Assembly: GCF_018619185.1 (NCBI RefSeq)
Contig: NZ_JAAXYC010000006.1
Coordinates: 1-64,000, forward strand
DNA length: 64,000 nucleotides
Direction: 5' to 3'
Source: Streptomyces sp. McG3
Lineage (GTDB): Bacteria; Actinomycetota; Actinomycetes; Streptomycetales; Streptomycetaceae
Part shown: positions 17,356 through 28,096 of the stretch, piece after piece
How positions within the stretch are numbered: the first letter of the stretch is position 1
Layout: the number at the start of each line of letters is the position of its first letter
Position numbers and translations under genes: made by a program
Notes under the pieces: model-generated
What the model was told of the DNA's origin: nothing
Databases searched by the model: none
What the model saw: only the letters and a program-made list of their open reading frames with translations

Positions 17356-17784
17356 TCAGACCTGGCCGAGGTCCGAGCTGACCCAGCGCTCGGGGCGCAG
17401 GGTGATCACCACCTGCTCGCCGTGGTTCTCCCAGGCGAAGTCCACGTAACCGGCGACCTTCTCGGCCGGAAGGTAGCGCGCCGACACCTCCTCCAGGTCC
17501 GCGCGCGTGGCGGGGCGGGTGTCGACGACGGGCCCCTCGACGGAGACGTAGCGGATGGTCGGCTCCAGCCGGTCGACCAGGAGGGTGAACCGGCCGGCCG
17601 CGTCGATCAGTTCGGCCTTGCGGGAGGTGCGGCCGGTGAGGATGCGCACGTCGCCGCCCGGCACGTACTGGTACCAGATGGGAACGCTGAGCGGGGCCCG
17701 GTCGCTGCCCCGCGACGCGACGGCCAGGGCGGCGACATGGGGTTCGGCGAGGAACTGTTCGCGCTCTTCACGGGTGAGTGCCAC
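17356..17784 (-). CDS. Pyridoxamine 5'-phosphate oxidase-fold protein
   Basis: This 142-residue protein has the split-barrel flavin/F420-binding fold: LAVASRGSDRAPLSVPIWYQY, DVRILTGRTSRKAELI, FTLLVDRLEPTIRYVSVEGP. Members bind FMN or F420 and reduce or oxidise small molecules. The GTG at 17784 has GGAG six bases upstream; the long upstream frame is not supported. It precedes the SDR gene by about 90 bases on the same strand. Confidence 0.88.
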   Translation of the reverse strand: MALTREEREQFLAEPHVAALAVASRGSDRAPLSVPIWYQYVPGGDVRILTGRTSRKAELIDAAGRFTLLVDRLEPTIRYVSVEGPVVDTRPATRADLEEVSARYLPAEKVAGYVDFAWENHGEQVVITLRPERWVSSDLGQV

Positions 17785-17936
17785 GGCACGCTCCTTCGTA
17801 CGGGAATTCGGGGGCTGACCCAGTGTGCCCCGCGCGCCGGGCGTGTCTCCCGTCACCGGCGCCGGAGCGCGCGGCGTGTCGTACGGGGCGTCCCGCGGCC
17901 CGCCGCCAGACACCCCGCGGTCCCGCTCGCCTGACC

Positions 17937-18431
17937 CTAGGAGACGCCGGGAGCGTCCTGGGACCGTCGTACGACGGCCGCCCCGCGCAGGGCGACGGCG
18001 CACCAGACGGCCACCAGGAGCAGCGCGACCGCGGCCAGGCCCGCGACTTCGAGGGGCTCCGGCCGCCAGCCCAGGGACAGCCGGGTGCCGATCATGACGG
18101 TGCCGAGGAGAACCTCCGACGGGGAGTAGACCGGCACCTTGGCCGCCACGAACCGCAGGACGGCGCCCAGCACCAGGCCGATCACGGCCCAGGCGAGCAG
18201 GTAGGGCCAGAGCGCTCCCGGAGCGGCGGGCGGCAGGCCGTACTCCTCCGGGCCGATGCGGAACAGGGCGCCCAACCACCCGAGCGTCACTCCGGCGGCG
18301 GTGACGAGAACCGCCCACAGCGCATGACGCCACAGCGGGCCGGACCGCACTCGCTCGTCCTCGTGCTCGTCCTGGGGGTCGACGGGGTTCGTGGTCTCGG
18401 GAAGATCCATCACACCCGAGGAGACGCTCAC
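17937..18431 (-). CDS. Small membrane protein of unknown function
   Basis: This 164-residue protein has an acidic N-terminal tail (VDPQDEHEDERV) and three to four hydrophobic segments, including HALWAVLVTAAGVTLGWLG, LLAWAVIGLVLGAVLRF and GLAAVALLLVAVWCAVAL. I do not recognise a function. GTG 18431 or ATG 18410 could be the start; neither has a strong ribosome site. It is divergent from a single-span membrane protein gene. Confidence 0.7.
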   Translation of the reverse strand: MSVSSGVMDLPETTNPVDPQDEHEDERVRSGPLWRHALWAVLVTAAGVTLGWLGALFRIGPEEYGLPPAAPGALWPYLLAWAVIGLVLGAVLRFVAAKVPVYSPSEVLLGTVMIGTRLSLGWRPEPLEVAGLAAVALLLVAVWCAVALRGAAVVRRSQDAPGVS

Positions 18432-18559
18432 CGGCCGCCGATCGTTGCGTCGCGGGTGGTGTCGGGTGCATGCCGAAACACCACGGCCCGCCCCGAGGGC
18501 CCCGGCCCGGCGGAGACCGGCCCGACAGGCCCCGAACGGGAAGCCCTAGGCTCCCGCCC

Positions 18560-19057
18560 ATGAGCAAGGACCATGACGACGAGCCGGTGTTCGTCCGCTC
18601 GAACTGGGGAACAAGTCGATACGTCTACAACCCGCGTCATCCGGTCGGTGCCGCCCTCATCATCGGGTCCCTGCTGTTCGCCGTCGGGGGCGTGTACTAC
18701 CTCCACGCGAGTTCCTCGTGGAGTGAGGGCGAGCTGCGCGACGCCGTACACACGGCAGTCCGGGACCTGGAGTCGGAGCGGCACACCTTCAGCACCTGGA
18801 CCGGCGGTTACGACCGGCTGATCCGCGACGCGGTGGAGGAGAGCGGCGGAGGCCCCTCGGCCGGCGGCATCGTGTACGTCGACGACGCGAACGATCCCTA
18901 CGACGAGGGCGCGGACCCGTCCGTCGACCTGTTCGAGGTCACGGCGAAGGACGTCGACGCCACGTTCTGTCTGAGCGTGTCGCCGCCGGAGCCCGAGTCG
19001 GCGCTGGAGAACATCACGGTGAGCCTCTCCGTCACCGTCGAGGAGGGCCGGTGCTGA
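18560..19057 (+). CDS. Single-span membrane protein of unknown function
   Basis: This 165-residue protein has a short basic and polar cytoplasmic N-terminus, one membrane span (VGAALIIGSLLFAVGGVYYL) and an extracellular domain rich in Asp and Glu. A single Cys lies at the C-terminal end and another in ATFCLSV. ATG 18560 is preferred over an upstream frame. No family is recognised. Confidence 0.7.
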   Translation: MSKDHDDEPVFVRSNWGTSRYVYNPRHPVGAALIIGSLLFAVGGVYYLHASSSWSEGELRDAVHTAVRDLESERHTFSTWTGGYDRLIRDAVEESGGGPSAGGIVYVDDANDPYDEGADPSVDLFEVTAKDVDATFCLSVSPPEPESALENITVSLSVTVEEGRC

Positions 19058-19080
19058 ATCCGGCCGCCACACCCCGGTGA

Positions 19081-19098
19081 GCCGGTCGTCCGACCGGC
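19081..19098 (+). terminator. Short hairpin after the single-span membrane protein gene
   Basis: GCCGGTCG (19081-19088) pairs with CGACCGGC (19091-19098). It lies 24 bases after the upstream stop and before the MerR promoter, and is a likely terminator. Confidence 0.45.
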
Positions 19099-19111
19099 CC
19101 CGGACGCGGGC

Positions 19112-19142
19112 TTGAAGTTGCCGCAACGGCAGCTTCTACGGT
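19112..19142 (+). promoter_or_regulatory. MerR-type promoter with a 19-base spacer and central dyad
   Basis: TTGAAG (19112-19117) and TACGGT (19137-19142) read as -35 and -10 boxes 19 bases apart. GAAGTTGCCG and CGGCAGCTTC (19114-19123, 19127-19136) form a near-perfect inverted repeat that overlaps the -35 box and fills the spacer. This is the arrangement of MerR-family promoters, in which the regulator twists the DNA to align the boxes. It lies about 55 bases before the MerR-family gene. Confidence 0.75.
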
Positions 19143-19197
19143 CATGACCAGGGCCGGAGGAACCGGCCCCGTGAGGCGCTCGTGAGGGAGTGAAGAC

Positions 19198-19956
19198 GTG
19201 GCGATGGACTGGCCGATCTCCGAGGTCGCCCGGATGTCGGGGGTGACCGCCCGGGCCCTGCGGCACTACGACGAGATCGGTCTGCTGCCACCGGCCAGGA
19301 TCGGCTCCAACGGCCACCGCTACTACGAGGAGCACCAGCTCCTGCTGCTGCAGCAGATCCTCGTGCTGCGGGCGCTGGACGTCGGACTGCCGGAGATCGG
19401 CAGGGTCCTCGCCGACCAGGTGGAGACGGTGGAGGCCCTGCGCGGACACCATCGACGGCTGCTCGCCGAACGGGACCGGCTGGACACCCTGGCCGCGACC
19501 GTCTCCCGCACGATCGCCGAGCTGGAACAGTCCAGAAAGGACGGTACCGCCATCAACCGGCCGGAGAATCTGTTCGAGGGCGTTCAGCCCTCCCGGTACG
19601 AGGAGAACCTGCGCGACTTCCCCGGCCTCGCCGAGGAGGCCGGCCGCCGGGCCGCCACCATGACCCCGGATGAGACCGAGGCCGGACAGCGCGAGCGCAC
19701 GGCGCTGATGATCCGGCTGGCCGAGCACATGGCCGCCGGCGCCCCGGCCGACGCCCAGCCCGTACGGACCGAGATCGAAGGTCAGTACCGGGCACTCACG
19801 GCACTGCACCCGGTGTCCGCCGACGAGTTCCGTGCGATCGGGCGCTCCTGCGTGGACAACGAGCAGTGGCGCGCCGCGTACGAGGCCATCGCCCCGGGCC
19901 TGGCCGCGTATCAGCGGGCCGCCATCGACGCCTACGCGGCCACCGTGCTCGCCTGA
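19198..19956 (+). CDS. MerR-family regulator with a TipAS-like C-terminal domain
   Basis: In this 252-residue protein, residues 1-75 are a MerR winged helix (ISEVARMSGVTARALRHYDE, then IGLLPPARIGSNGHRYY). A coiled-coil linker follows, and then a TipAS-like antibiotic-recognition domain (PSRYEENLRDFP; NEQWRAAYEAIAPGLAAYQR). TipAL activates its own promoter on covalent capture of thiopeptides by a Cys. From memory of TipAL, the matching position here appears to be Ala, and a Cys sits a few residues later (GRSCVDNEQW). The ligand may therefore be bound non-covalently. Autoregulation is likely through the 19-base-spacer promoter just upstream. Confidence 0.88.
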   Translation: MAMDWPISEVARMSGVTARALRHYDEIGLLPPARIGSNGHRYYEEHQLLLLQQILVLRALDVGLPEIGRVLADQVETVEALRGHHRRLLAERDRLDTLAATVSRTIAELEQSRKDGTAINRPENLFEGVQPSRYEENLRDFPGLAEEAGRRAATMTPDETEAGQRERTALMIRLAEHMAAGAPADAQPVRTEIEGQYRALTALHPVSADEFRAIGRSCVDNEQWRAAYEAIAPGLAAYQRAAIDAYAATVLA

Positions 19957-19965
19957 CCGGCGCGA

Positions 19966-19994
19966 GGCCGCCGCCGGGTCCTCCGGCGGCGGCC
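19966..19994. terminator. Bidirectional hairpin between MerR and MBL-fold genes
   Basis: A 12-base perfect stem (19966-19977 with 19983-19994) with a five-base loop lies between convergent genes. Confidence 0.65.
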
Positions 19995-20039
19995 GTCAGC
20001 GGTGCGCGGCACGGGCGGACCGCTCCGCCGCGTCATCCG

Positions 20040-21245
20040 TCAGCGCTCTCCGGCGAGGTCGAGATCGCCTCGCGCCGCCGGTGCCGGGCCGGGTCCGGCC
20101 TGCTTCTCCGTGCGGCGCCACGGGCGGCCGAGGGAGGTCGACAGCGACCGCCACCACGGCTCCACGGGGAGGGTTCCCGCCGGCTCGAACGGCTCGCCCG
20201 GGCGGGGGAACGCCACCGCCTGCCCGGCCTCCTCGCCGGCGTCCTTCGTCCACTCACCCGGCTCCGCCCAGGCGTGCGGGGCCAGATTGAAGGTGCCCCA
20301 GTGGATCGGCAGGAGTACGCCGTGCGGGCGGCCGCCCTGGAGGTCCAGGTGGGCGCGCATGCCTTCGGCGGGGGTCATGTGGATGTCCGGCCAGTACTCC
20401 GAGTACGCGCCGATCTGGATCATGGTGGCGTCGAAGGGCCCGTGCTCGGCGCCGATGTCCCGGAAGCCGGGGAAGTAACCGGTGTCCCCGCTGTGGTAGA
20501 TCCGGTGCTCCGGGCCCGTGACGGCCCACGACGCCCAGAGGGTGTGCTGCTGGTTGCGCAGTCCGCGACCGCAGAAGTGGCGTGCTGGGGTGGCGGTGAG
20601 GCTGATTCCGGCGACGGTCGCGGTCTCGTTCCAGTCGAGCTCGTGCATCCGGCTCGTGGGGACGCCCCACCGCTCCAGATGGGCCCCGACCCCGAGGGGC
20701 ACGGCGAAGACCGTGTCGGTGCCGGCCAGGGCGCGGATCGTCGGCAGGTCGAGGTGGTCGTAGTGGTCATGGGAGATGACGACCACGTCGACGGGGCCGA
20801 GTGCGGCCAGCGACAGCGGAGTGGGGTGCAGGCGCTTGGGCCCGGCGAAGGGGAACGGGGAACAGCGCTCGCCCCAGACCGGGTCGAACAGGATCCGCCG
20901 CCCGTCGATCTCCGCCAGCACGCTGGAATGGCCCATCCAGGTCAGCCGGAGCCCGGTGGCGGGGGGCGCCGCCAGATCGGCGAGGGTCGTGGCGTGGACG
21001 GGCACGGTGCCCGTCGGCATCCTGCGGGCCCGCTGCTCCTTGTGGAAGTAGATCTTGGCGAACTCGACGGTGGACCCGGAGGGCCTGGTCCGCGCCCCCA
21101 CCGGGTTCTGGAAAGCTCCGTCGACGAAATGGGGCGAGCGGCGGATGCGCTCCATCCGCGCTCCGGCCGGATCGGCCCCGAAGGACTCGGTGCGCATCGA
21201 GCGCAGTTTCGTGCGGAACGGAAGCAAGTAGTCAGCGCCGGTCAC
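20040..21245 (-). CDS. Metallo-beta-lactamase-fold hydrolase, NAPE-PLD/UlaG-like
   Basis: This 401-residue protein contains the metal-binding HDHYDHLD motif, YHSGDTGYFPGF (His and bridging Asp ligands) and a C-terminal LPIHWGTF. This pattern matches MBL-fold phosphodiesterases and lactonases such as the NAPE-PLD/UlaG group. The N-terminal FVDGAFQNPVGARTRP segment is also common in this group. GTG 21245 is the start, with AGGAG seven bases before it. The substrate is unknown. Confidence 0.9.
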   Translation of the reverse strand: MTGADYLLPFRTKLRSMRTESFGADPAGARMERIRRSPHFVDGAFQNPVGARTRPSGSTVEFAKIYFHKEQRARRMPTGTVPVHATTLADLAAPPATGLRLTWMGHSSVLAEIDGRRILFDPVWGERCSPFPFAGPKRLHPTPLSLAALGPVDVVVISHDHYDHLDLPTIRALAGTDTVFAVPLGVGAHLERWGVPTSRMHELDWNETATVAGISLTATPARHFCGRGLRNQQHTLWASWAVTGPEHRIYHSGDTGYFPGFRDIGAEHGPFDATMIQIGAYSEYWPDIHMTPAEGMRAHLDLQGGRPHGVLLPIHWGTFNLAPHAWAEPGEWTKDAGEEAGQAVAFPRPGEPFEPAGTLPVEPWWRSLSTSLGRPWRRTEKQAGPGPAPAARGDLDLAGER

Positions 21246-21349
21246 AACATCTCCTGAGGGAGTCGGTGTCGTCTCATTATGGTCGGCCTGTACGACAGGG
21301 CGAGCCCAGAAGATGCTGAACGGGGCAACCGGCCCGGCCGGCGGCGACG

Positions 21350-24109
<2,760 letters not shown>

Positions 24110-24168
24110 TCAGTGCGGCTTGATAAACCTTGCGGACATCCAGTCCCCAGGATCAGGAGTTCAGGGCC

Positions 24169-25119
24169 ATGTACGGTGCGCAGCATCTGCACGAGTTCGG
24201 CGGCCTTCCGGTCGTCGACTTCCAGCACACGTCCGACGGGGGCGCCCGGCCCGCCGCGGACGCCGTGGCCTGGCGTGTCTCCGTCGACCCGTACGACGAC
24301 GACCGGCCCTGGGAGGAGGAGTTCGCCGATTTCCTGGACAAGGTCGACCCGGCCGGCGTCCGGGCCCTGGTCATCGGCCAGTGGGGCGAGGCGTACGAGG
24401 AGACCTCGGCCGTGCCGATCGGCCTGGTGATCGCCGCCGCCGACCGGCTGGCCTCGCTGGAGGCGGTGTTCGTCGGGGATCTGGAGGCGGAGCAGGCCGA
24501 GATCACCTGGATCCAGCAGTCGGACGTGACCCTGCTGCTGGCCGCCTTCCCCGCGCTGACGGAGTTCGGCGTGCGCGGCGGCTCCGAGCTGGTGTTCCCG
24601 CCGGCGAAGCACGAGCGGCTGCGGGCGCTGACCGTCCAGGCGGGCGGTCTCCCCGCCGAGGTGGTGCGGGGTGTGCTGGACAGTGAACTGCCCGCGCTGG
24701 AGCGGCTGGACCTCTGGCTCGGTGTGTCCGCCTACGAGGGCGACACCGACCTCGCCGACCTCGCTCCACTGCTCGCCGGCACCCGTTTCCCCCGGCTGAA
24801 CCACCTGGGCGTGCGCAACAGCGAGATCCAGAACGAGATCGCGTCGGCCGTCGCCTCGGCTCCGCTGGTCGCCCAGCTGCGAGTGCTCGACCTGTCGAAC
24901 GGGACCCTGGGCGACGAAGGCGCGGCCGCCCTCCTGGAAGGACAGCCTCTGACCCATCTGGAACTCCTCGATCTCCACCACCACTTCCTCTCCGATGCGT
25001 TGGCGGAGCGGGTCCGTTCCGCCCTGGAGCCGCACGGCGTGCGGGTCGATCTCTCCGAGAAGTGCGAGCCCTGGGGCGACCGGGGTGCCGAGGGCCGCTA
25101 CACCGCCGTCTCGGAGTAG
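24169..25119 (+). CDS. STM4015-like leucine-rich-repeat protein, copy 1
   Basis: This 316-residue soluble protein belongs to the STM4015-like family of leucine-rich-repeat proteins. It has repeats such as LPALERLDLWLG, FPRLNHLGVRNSEIQNEIA, QLRVLDLSNGTLGDEGAAAL and HLELLDLHHHFLSD. After the repeats comes a short tail ending RYTAVSE, almost the same as the end of the next gene (RYVAVSE). The ATG at 24169 is preferred over a TTG at 24130, because GGAG lies about ten bases upstream. It is the first gene of a six-gene cluster with an ATP-grasp protein, a phosphatase-fold protein and two radical SAM enzymes. LRR proteins usually bind partners; a role as scaffold or substrate is inferred. Confidence 0.85.
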   Translation: MYGAQHLHEFGGLPVVDFQHTSDGGARPAADAVAWRVSVDPYDDDRPWEEEFADFLDKVDPAGVRALVIGQWGEAYEETSAVPIGLVIAAADRLASLEAVFVGDLEAEQAEITWIQQSDVTLLLAAFPALTEFGVRGGSELVFPPAKHERLRALTVQAGGLPAEVVRGVLDSELPALERLDLWLGVSAYEGDTDLADLAPLLAGTRFPRLNHLGVRNSEIQNEIASAVASAPLVAQLRVLDLSNGTLGDEGAAALLEGQPLTHLELLDLHHHFLSDALAERVRSALEPHGVRVDLSEKCEPWGDRGAEGRYTAVSE

Positions 25120-25124
25120 GCGTG

Positions 25125-26084
25125 ATGACGTATCCCGGCATCCGGCATCCCGACCGCTTCCACGGACTGCCGGTCCACACCCCGGCGCTGTCGTCCGGGT
25201 CCCTGCCCGCCGCCGACTCCGTCGCCTGGCGGCTGGAGTGCGCCTACGACGAGGACACGGACTTCCCCGCGCTGTGGGAGCAGTTCCTCGACACGGTGGA
25301 CACGACGCGGGTCCGGGCGCTCCTCATCGGCCCCTGGTGGCGTCAGGACTACACCCCGTTCGCCCCGGTGATGGAGCTGCTGGTCGCGCACGCGGACCGC
25401 TTCCCGGCCCTGCGCGGGCTCTTCCTCGCCGATGTGGTGGGCGAGGAGTGCGAGGTCTCCTGGCTGCGGATGTGCGACGTCACCCCGGTGCTGGAAGCGC
25501 TGCCGCTGCTGGAGGAGTTCGCCGTGCGCGGCTGCGGTCAGCAGGGGCTGGGGTTGCGCCCGCTGCGCCATGCGGCGCTGAAGTCGCTGCGCTTCGAGTC
25601 CGGGGGCCTGCCCGGCTCTTCGGTGCGGGCGGTCGCCGCGAGCGAACTGCCCGCGCTGGAGCGTCTGGACCTGTGGTTCGGCAGTTCGTGGTACGGCGGC
25701 GACGCCACCCTCGACGACATCCGGCCGGTCCTGTCGGGGGGCGTGTTCCCCCGGCTGCGCCATATGGGGCTGCAGAACAGCGAGATCCAGGACGAGATCG
25801 CCGCCGCCGTGGGTTCCGCGCCCGTCGTGGCCCAGTTGGAGACCCTGGCGCTGTCGATGGGCACCTTGAGCGACGCGGGCGGCGAGGCCCTGGTGAACGG
25901 GCAGCCCCTGAGCCACCTGGCCACGCTCGACCTGCGCCACCACTACCTCACCGAGCCGGTGCTGGACCGCGTCAGGGCCGCGTGCGCCCCGGCGGTCGTC
26001 GAGGCGGGCGAGGCCGAGGACGACTACGCGGACCCGGACGACGAGGACGACGAACCGGAACGCTATGTCGCGGTCAGTGAGTAG
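25125..26084 (+). CDS. STM4015-like leucine-rich-repeat protein, copy 2
   Basis: This 319-residue paralogue of the preceding gene shares SELPALERLDLW, NSEIQ-EIA, GQPLSHLATLDLRHHYL and other blocks. It opens with PGIRHPDRFHGLPVHTPAL. Before the conserved C-terminal RYVAVSE it carries a very acidic linker (ADPDDEDDEPE). The start ATG at 25125 is five bases after the previous stop, with GGAG eight bases upstream. Tandem copies are unusual because many such loci have one. The last 20 bases overlap the ATP-grasp gene. Confidence 0.87.
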   Translation: MTYPGIRHPDRFHGLPVHTPALSSGSLPAADSVAWRLECAYDEDTDFPALWEQFLDTVDTTRVRALLIGPWWRQDYTPFAPVMELLVAHADRFPALRGLFLADVVGEECEVSWLRMCDVTPVLEALPLLEEFAVRGCGQQGLGLRPLRHAALKSLRFESGGLPGSSVRAVAASELPALERLDLWFGSSWYGGDATLDDIRPVLSGGVFPRLRHMGLQNSEIQDEIAAAVGSAPVVAQLETLALSMGTLSDAGGEALVNGQPLSHLATLDLRHHYLTEPVLDRVRAACAPAVVEAGEAEDDYADPDDEDDEPERYVAVSE

Positions 26085-27222
26085 CGGCGGGGACGGCCCG
26101 GTGCCGCGCTTCGCGGTCGTCGGCAATCCGGACAACCGCCGGGTCGCCTTCTTCGAGGAGGCCGTACGCTCCGCCGGCCTGCCGCCGGCCCGGGTGGTGC
26201 CCTGGCTCCGGGTGCTGCGCGGTGAGGCGGTGTTCTCACCGGGCGAGAGCGTACGGATCGATTCGCCCGGTGAGGACGCCGAGGTGGAGCGGCTCCTCCG
26301 CGGGGTCGACGACCCGACCCGGGTGGAGGGCTCGGCCCGGTGGTACGCGCGCTTCACCGCGGCGGTGGACACGGTGGCGGGCGCGGCCTCGGCCGCCGGC
26401 GCCGAGGTGCTGGGCTCCCCCGGTGACATCGCCGTGCTCTTCGACAAGCGGCTGTGCCACGGGCTCCTCGACCGCGCGGGGGTCCCCGTGCCGGCCTCGC
26501 CGACATCGGGCCCGGGGGCGGCCCCGGTGCACGGCTGGTCCGACGTACGGGAGTTGCTGCGCGGGCACCGGATGCCCCGGGCGTTCGTGAAGCTCGCGCA
26601 CGGCTCATCCGCCTCCGGGGTGCTGGCGGTGGAGACGGCGGGTCCCGGCCGGGTCCGGGCGACCACCTCCGTGGAGCGGGACGCGTCGGGCCGGCTGTTC
26701 AACTCGCTCCGGGTGCGGCGCTACACCTCGGAGGCGGAGGTCGGCGCGGTCGTGGACGCGCTGGCCCCCGACGGGCTGCACATCGAGCGCTGGCTGCCGA
26801 AGGCGTCCCAGCGGGGGCGGGCCGCGGATCTGCGGATCGTGGTGGTCGGCGGCCGGGCGACGCACGCCGTGGTGCGGACGAGCACGAGCCCCATGACCAA
26901 TCTGCATCTGGGCGGAGCGCGCGGCGACCTGGACGAGGTCCGGGCCGCCGTGGCGGCCGCCGGCGGCTGCTGGCGCGAGGCACTGGCGATGTGCGAGCGG
27001 GCGGCGGCCTGCTTCCCCGGGACGCCCTGCGTGGGCGTCGACCTCCTGCCCACGGCCGGCTGGCGGCGCTTCGCCGTCGGCGAGGTCAACGCCTTCGGCG
27101 ATCTGCTGCCCGGACTGACCGGTCTGCCGGGCAGCGGCGCCGAGGGCCTGAACACCTATGCGGCGCAGGTCGCCGCCGTACTGGACCGAGCAAGGAACCA
27201 CCGTGCCGCCACCCCTTCCTGA
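26065..27222 (+). CDS. STM4014-like ATP-grasp family protein
   Basis: This 385-residue protein has ATP-grasp traits: FDKRLCHGLLDRAGVPVPAS, the flexible nucleotide loop FVKLAHGSSASGVLAV, LHIERWLPKA and, near the end, GVDLLP with the metal-binding EVNAFGDLLPGL. ATP-grasp enzymes join a carboxylate (activated as acyl phosphate) to an amine, alcohol or thiol. The substrate is unknown. Context suggests a step on a peptide tail or a small acid made by the neighbouring radical SAM enzymes. The ATG at 26065 overlaps the LRR gene by 20 bases; GTG 26077 is an alternative start. Confidence 0.85.
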   Translation: MSRSVSSGGDGPVPRFAVVGNPDNRRVAFFEEAVRSAGLPPARVVPWLRVLRGEAVFSPGESVRIDSPGEDAEVERLLRGVDDPTRVEGSARWYARFTAAVDTVAGAASAAGAEVLGSPGDIAVLFDKRLCHGLLDRAGVPVPASPTSGPGAAPVHGWSDVRELLRGHRMPRAFVKLAHGSSASGVLAVETAGPGRVRATTSVERDASGRLFNSLRVRRYTSEAEVGAVVDALAPDGLHIERWLPKASQRGRAADLRIVVVGGRATHAVVRTSTSPMTNLHLGGARGDLDEVRAAVAAAGGCWREALAMCERAAACFPGTPCVGVDLLPTAGWRRFAVGEVNAFGDLLPGLTGLPGSGAEGLNTYAAQVAAVLDRARNHRAATPS

Positions 27223-28096
27223 CCCCGACACGTCCCCGCTGCCCGGCGGTTCCGGCCGGCCCGACATGGGCGAGGTCGTGGGCAGCCACGATCTGCTGCT
27301 GGTCACCCTGGACACCTTGCGGTACGACGTCGCCGTCGAGCTGGCGGCCGCCGGGCGGCTCCCCCACCTCGCCCGGCATCTGCCCGGGGGCGGCTGGGAG
27401 GAGCGGCATGCTCCGGGCAGCTTCACCTACGCCTCGCACCAGGCGATGTTCGCCGGTTTCCTGCCGACGCCCGCCTCCCCGGGGCCGCATCCCCGGTTGT
27501 TCGCGGCGCGGTTCGCGGGCAGTGAGACGACGGCGGACGGCACGTTCGTGTTCGACACGCCGGATCTGGTGTCGGGGCTGGCCGCCGAGGGCTACCGCAC
27601 GGTGTGCGTCGGCGGGGTCGGCTTCTTCAACCGTCGGGGGCCGCTCGGATCGGTGCTGCCCGGGATGTTCCAGGAGAGCCACTGGGAGCCCGGCTTCGGC
27701 GTCGCCTCGCCCACCTCGTTCGAGGAGCAGGTCGCCCGGGCGGAGCGGGTCGTCGCGGCGCTCCCCCGGGAGCAGCGGCTGTTCCTCTTCGTCAACGTGT
27801 CAGCCCTGCATCAGCCGAACTGGTTCCATCTGCCCGGGGCGACCCGTGAGGCGGGCGATTCCCGGGCCACGCACGCGGCGGCCCTGGAGTACGTGGACCG
27901 GCACATCGGCCGGCTCTTCGCCGCGGCGAGCAGCCGTCGCCGGTGCTTCGCCATCGTCTGTTCGGACCACGGCACCGCCTACGGCGACGACGGCTACACC
28001 GGTCACCGGCTCGGCCACCCGGCCGTGTGGACCGTCCCGTACGCCCACTTCTTCCTCGAACCACCCGCACCGCTCGCTCCGGGGGCAGCCCGATGA
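27203..28096 (+). CDS. STM4013-like alkaline-phosphatase-superfamily hydrolase
   Basis: This 297-residue protein has the sulfatase/alkaline-phosphatase fold marks: LLLVTLDTLRYD (metal Asp near 37) and SDHGTAYGDDGYTGHRLGH. It has no export signal. Where sulfatases carry the C/S-x-P-x-R formylglycine site, it has FTYASHQAMFAG with Thr75 aligned to the nucleophile. That fits phosphodiesterase or phosphotransferase members better than formylglycine sulfatases, so 'sulfatase' is a family name here, not a predicted activity. GTG 27203 is chosen because AAGGA precedes it by about six bases; it overlaps the ATP-grasp gene by 20 bases. The stop forms an ATGA junction with the next gene. Confidence 0.86.
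   Translation: MPPPLPDPDTSPLPGGSGRPDMGEVVGSHDLLLVTLDTLRYDVAVELAAAGRLPHLARHLPGGGWEERHAPGSFTYASHQAMFAGFLPTPASPGPHPRLFAARFAGSETTADGTFVFDTPDLVSGLAAEGYRTVCVGGVGFFNRRGPLGSVLPGMFQESHWEPGFGVASPTSFEEQVARAERVVAALPREQRLFLFVNVSALHQPNWFHLPGATREAGDSRATHAAALEYVDRHIGRLFAAASSRRRCFAIVCSDHGTAYGDDGYTGHRLGHPAVWTVPYAHFFLEPPAPLAPGAAR

Noticed and set aside
27203-28096. Formylglycine sulfatase matured by the adjacent radical SAM enzymes
   Set aside because: The Cys or Ser of the formylglycine site is replaced by Thr, and the Pro and Arg of the motif are missing, so it is unlikely to be matured that way.
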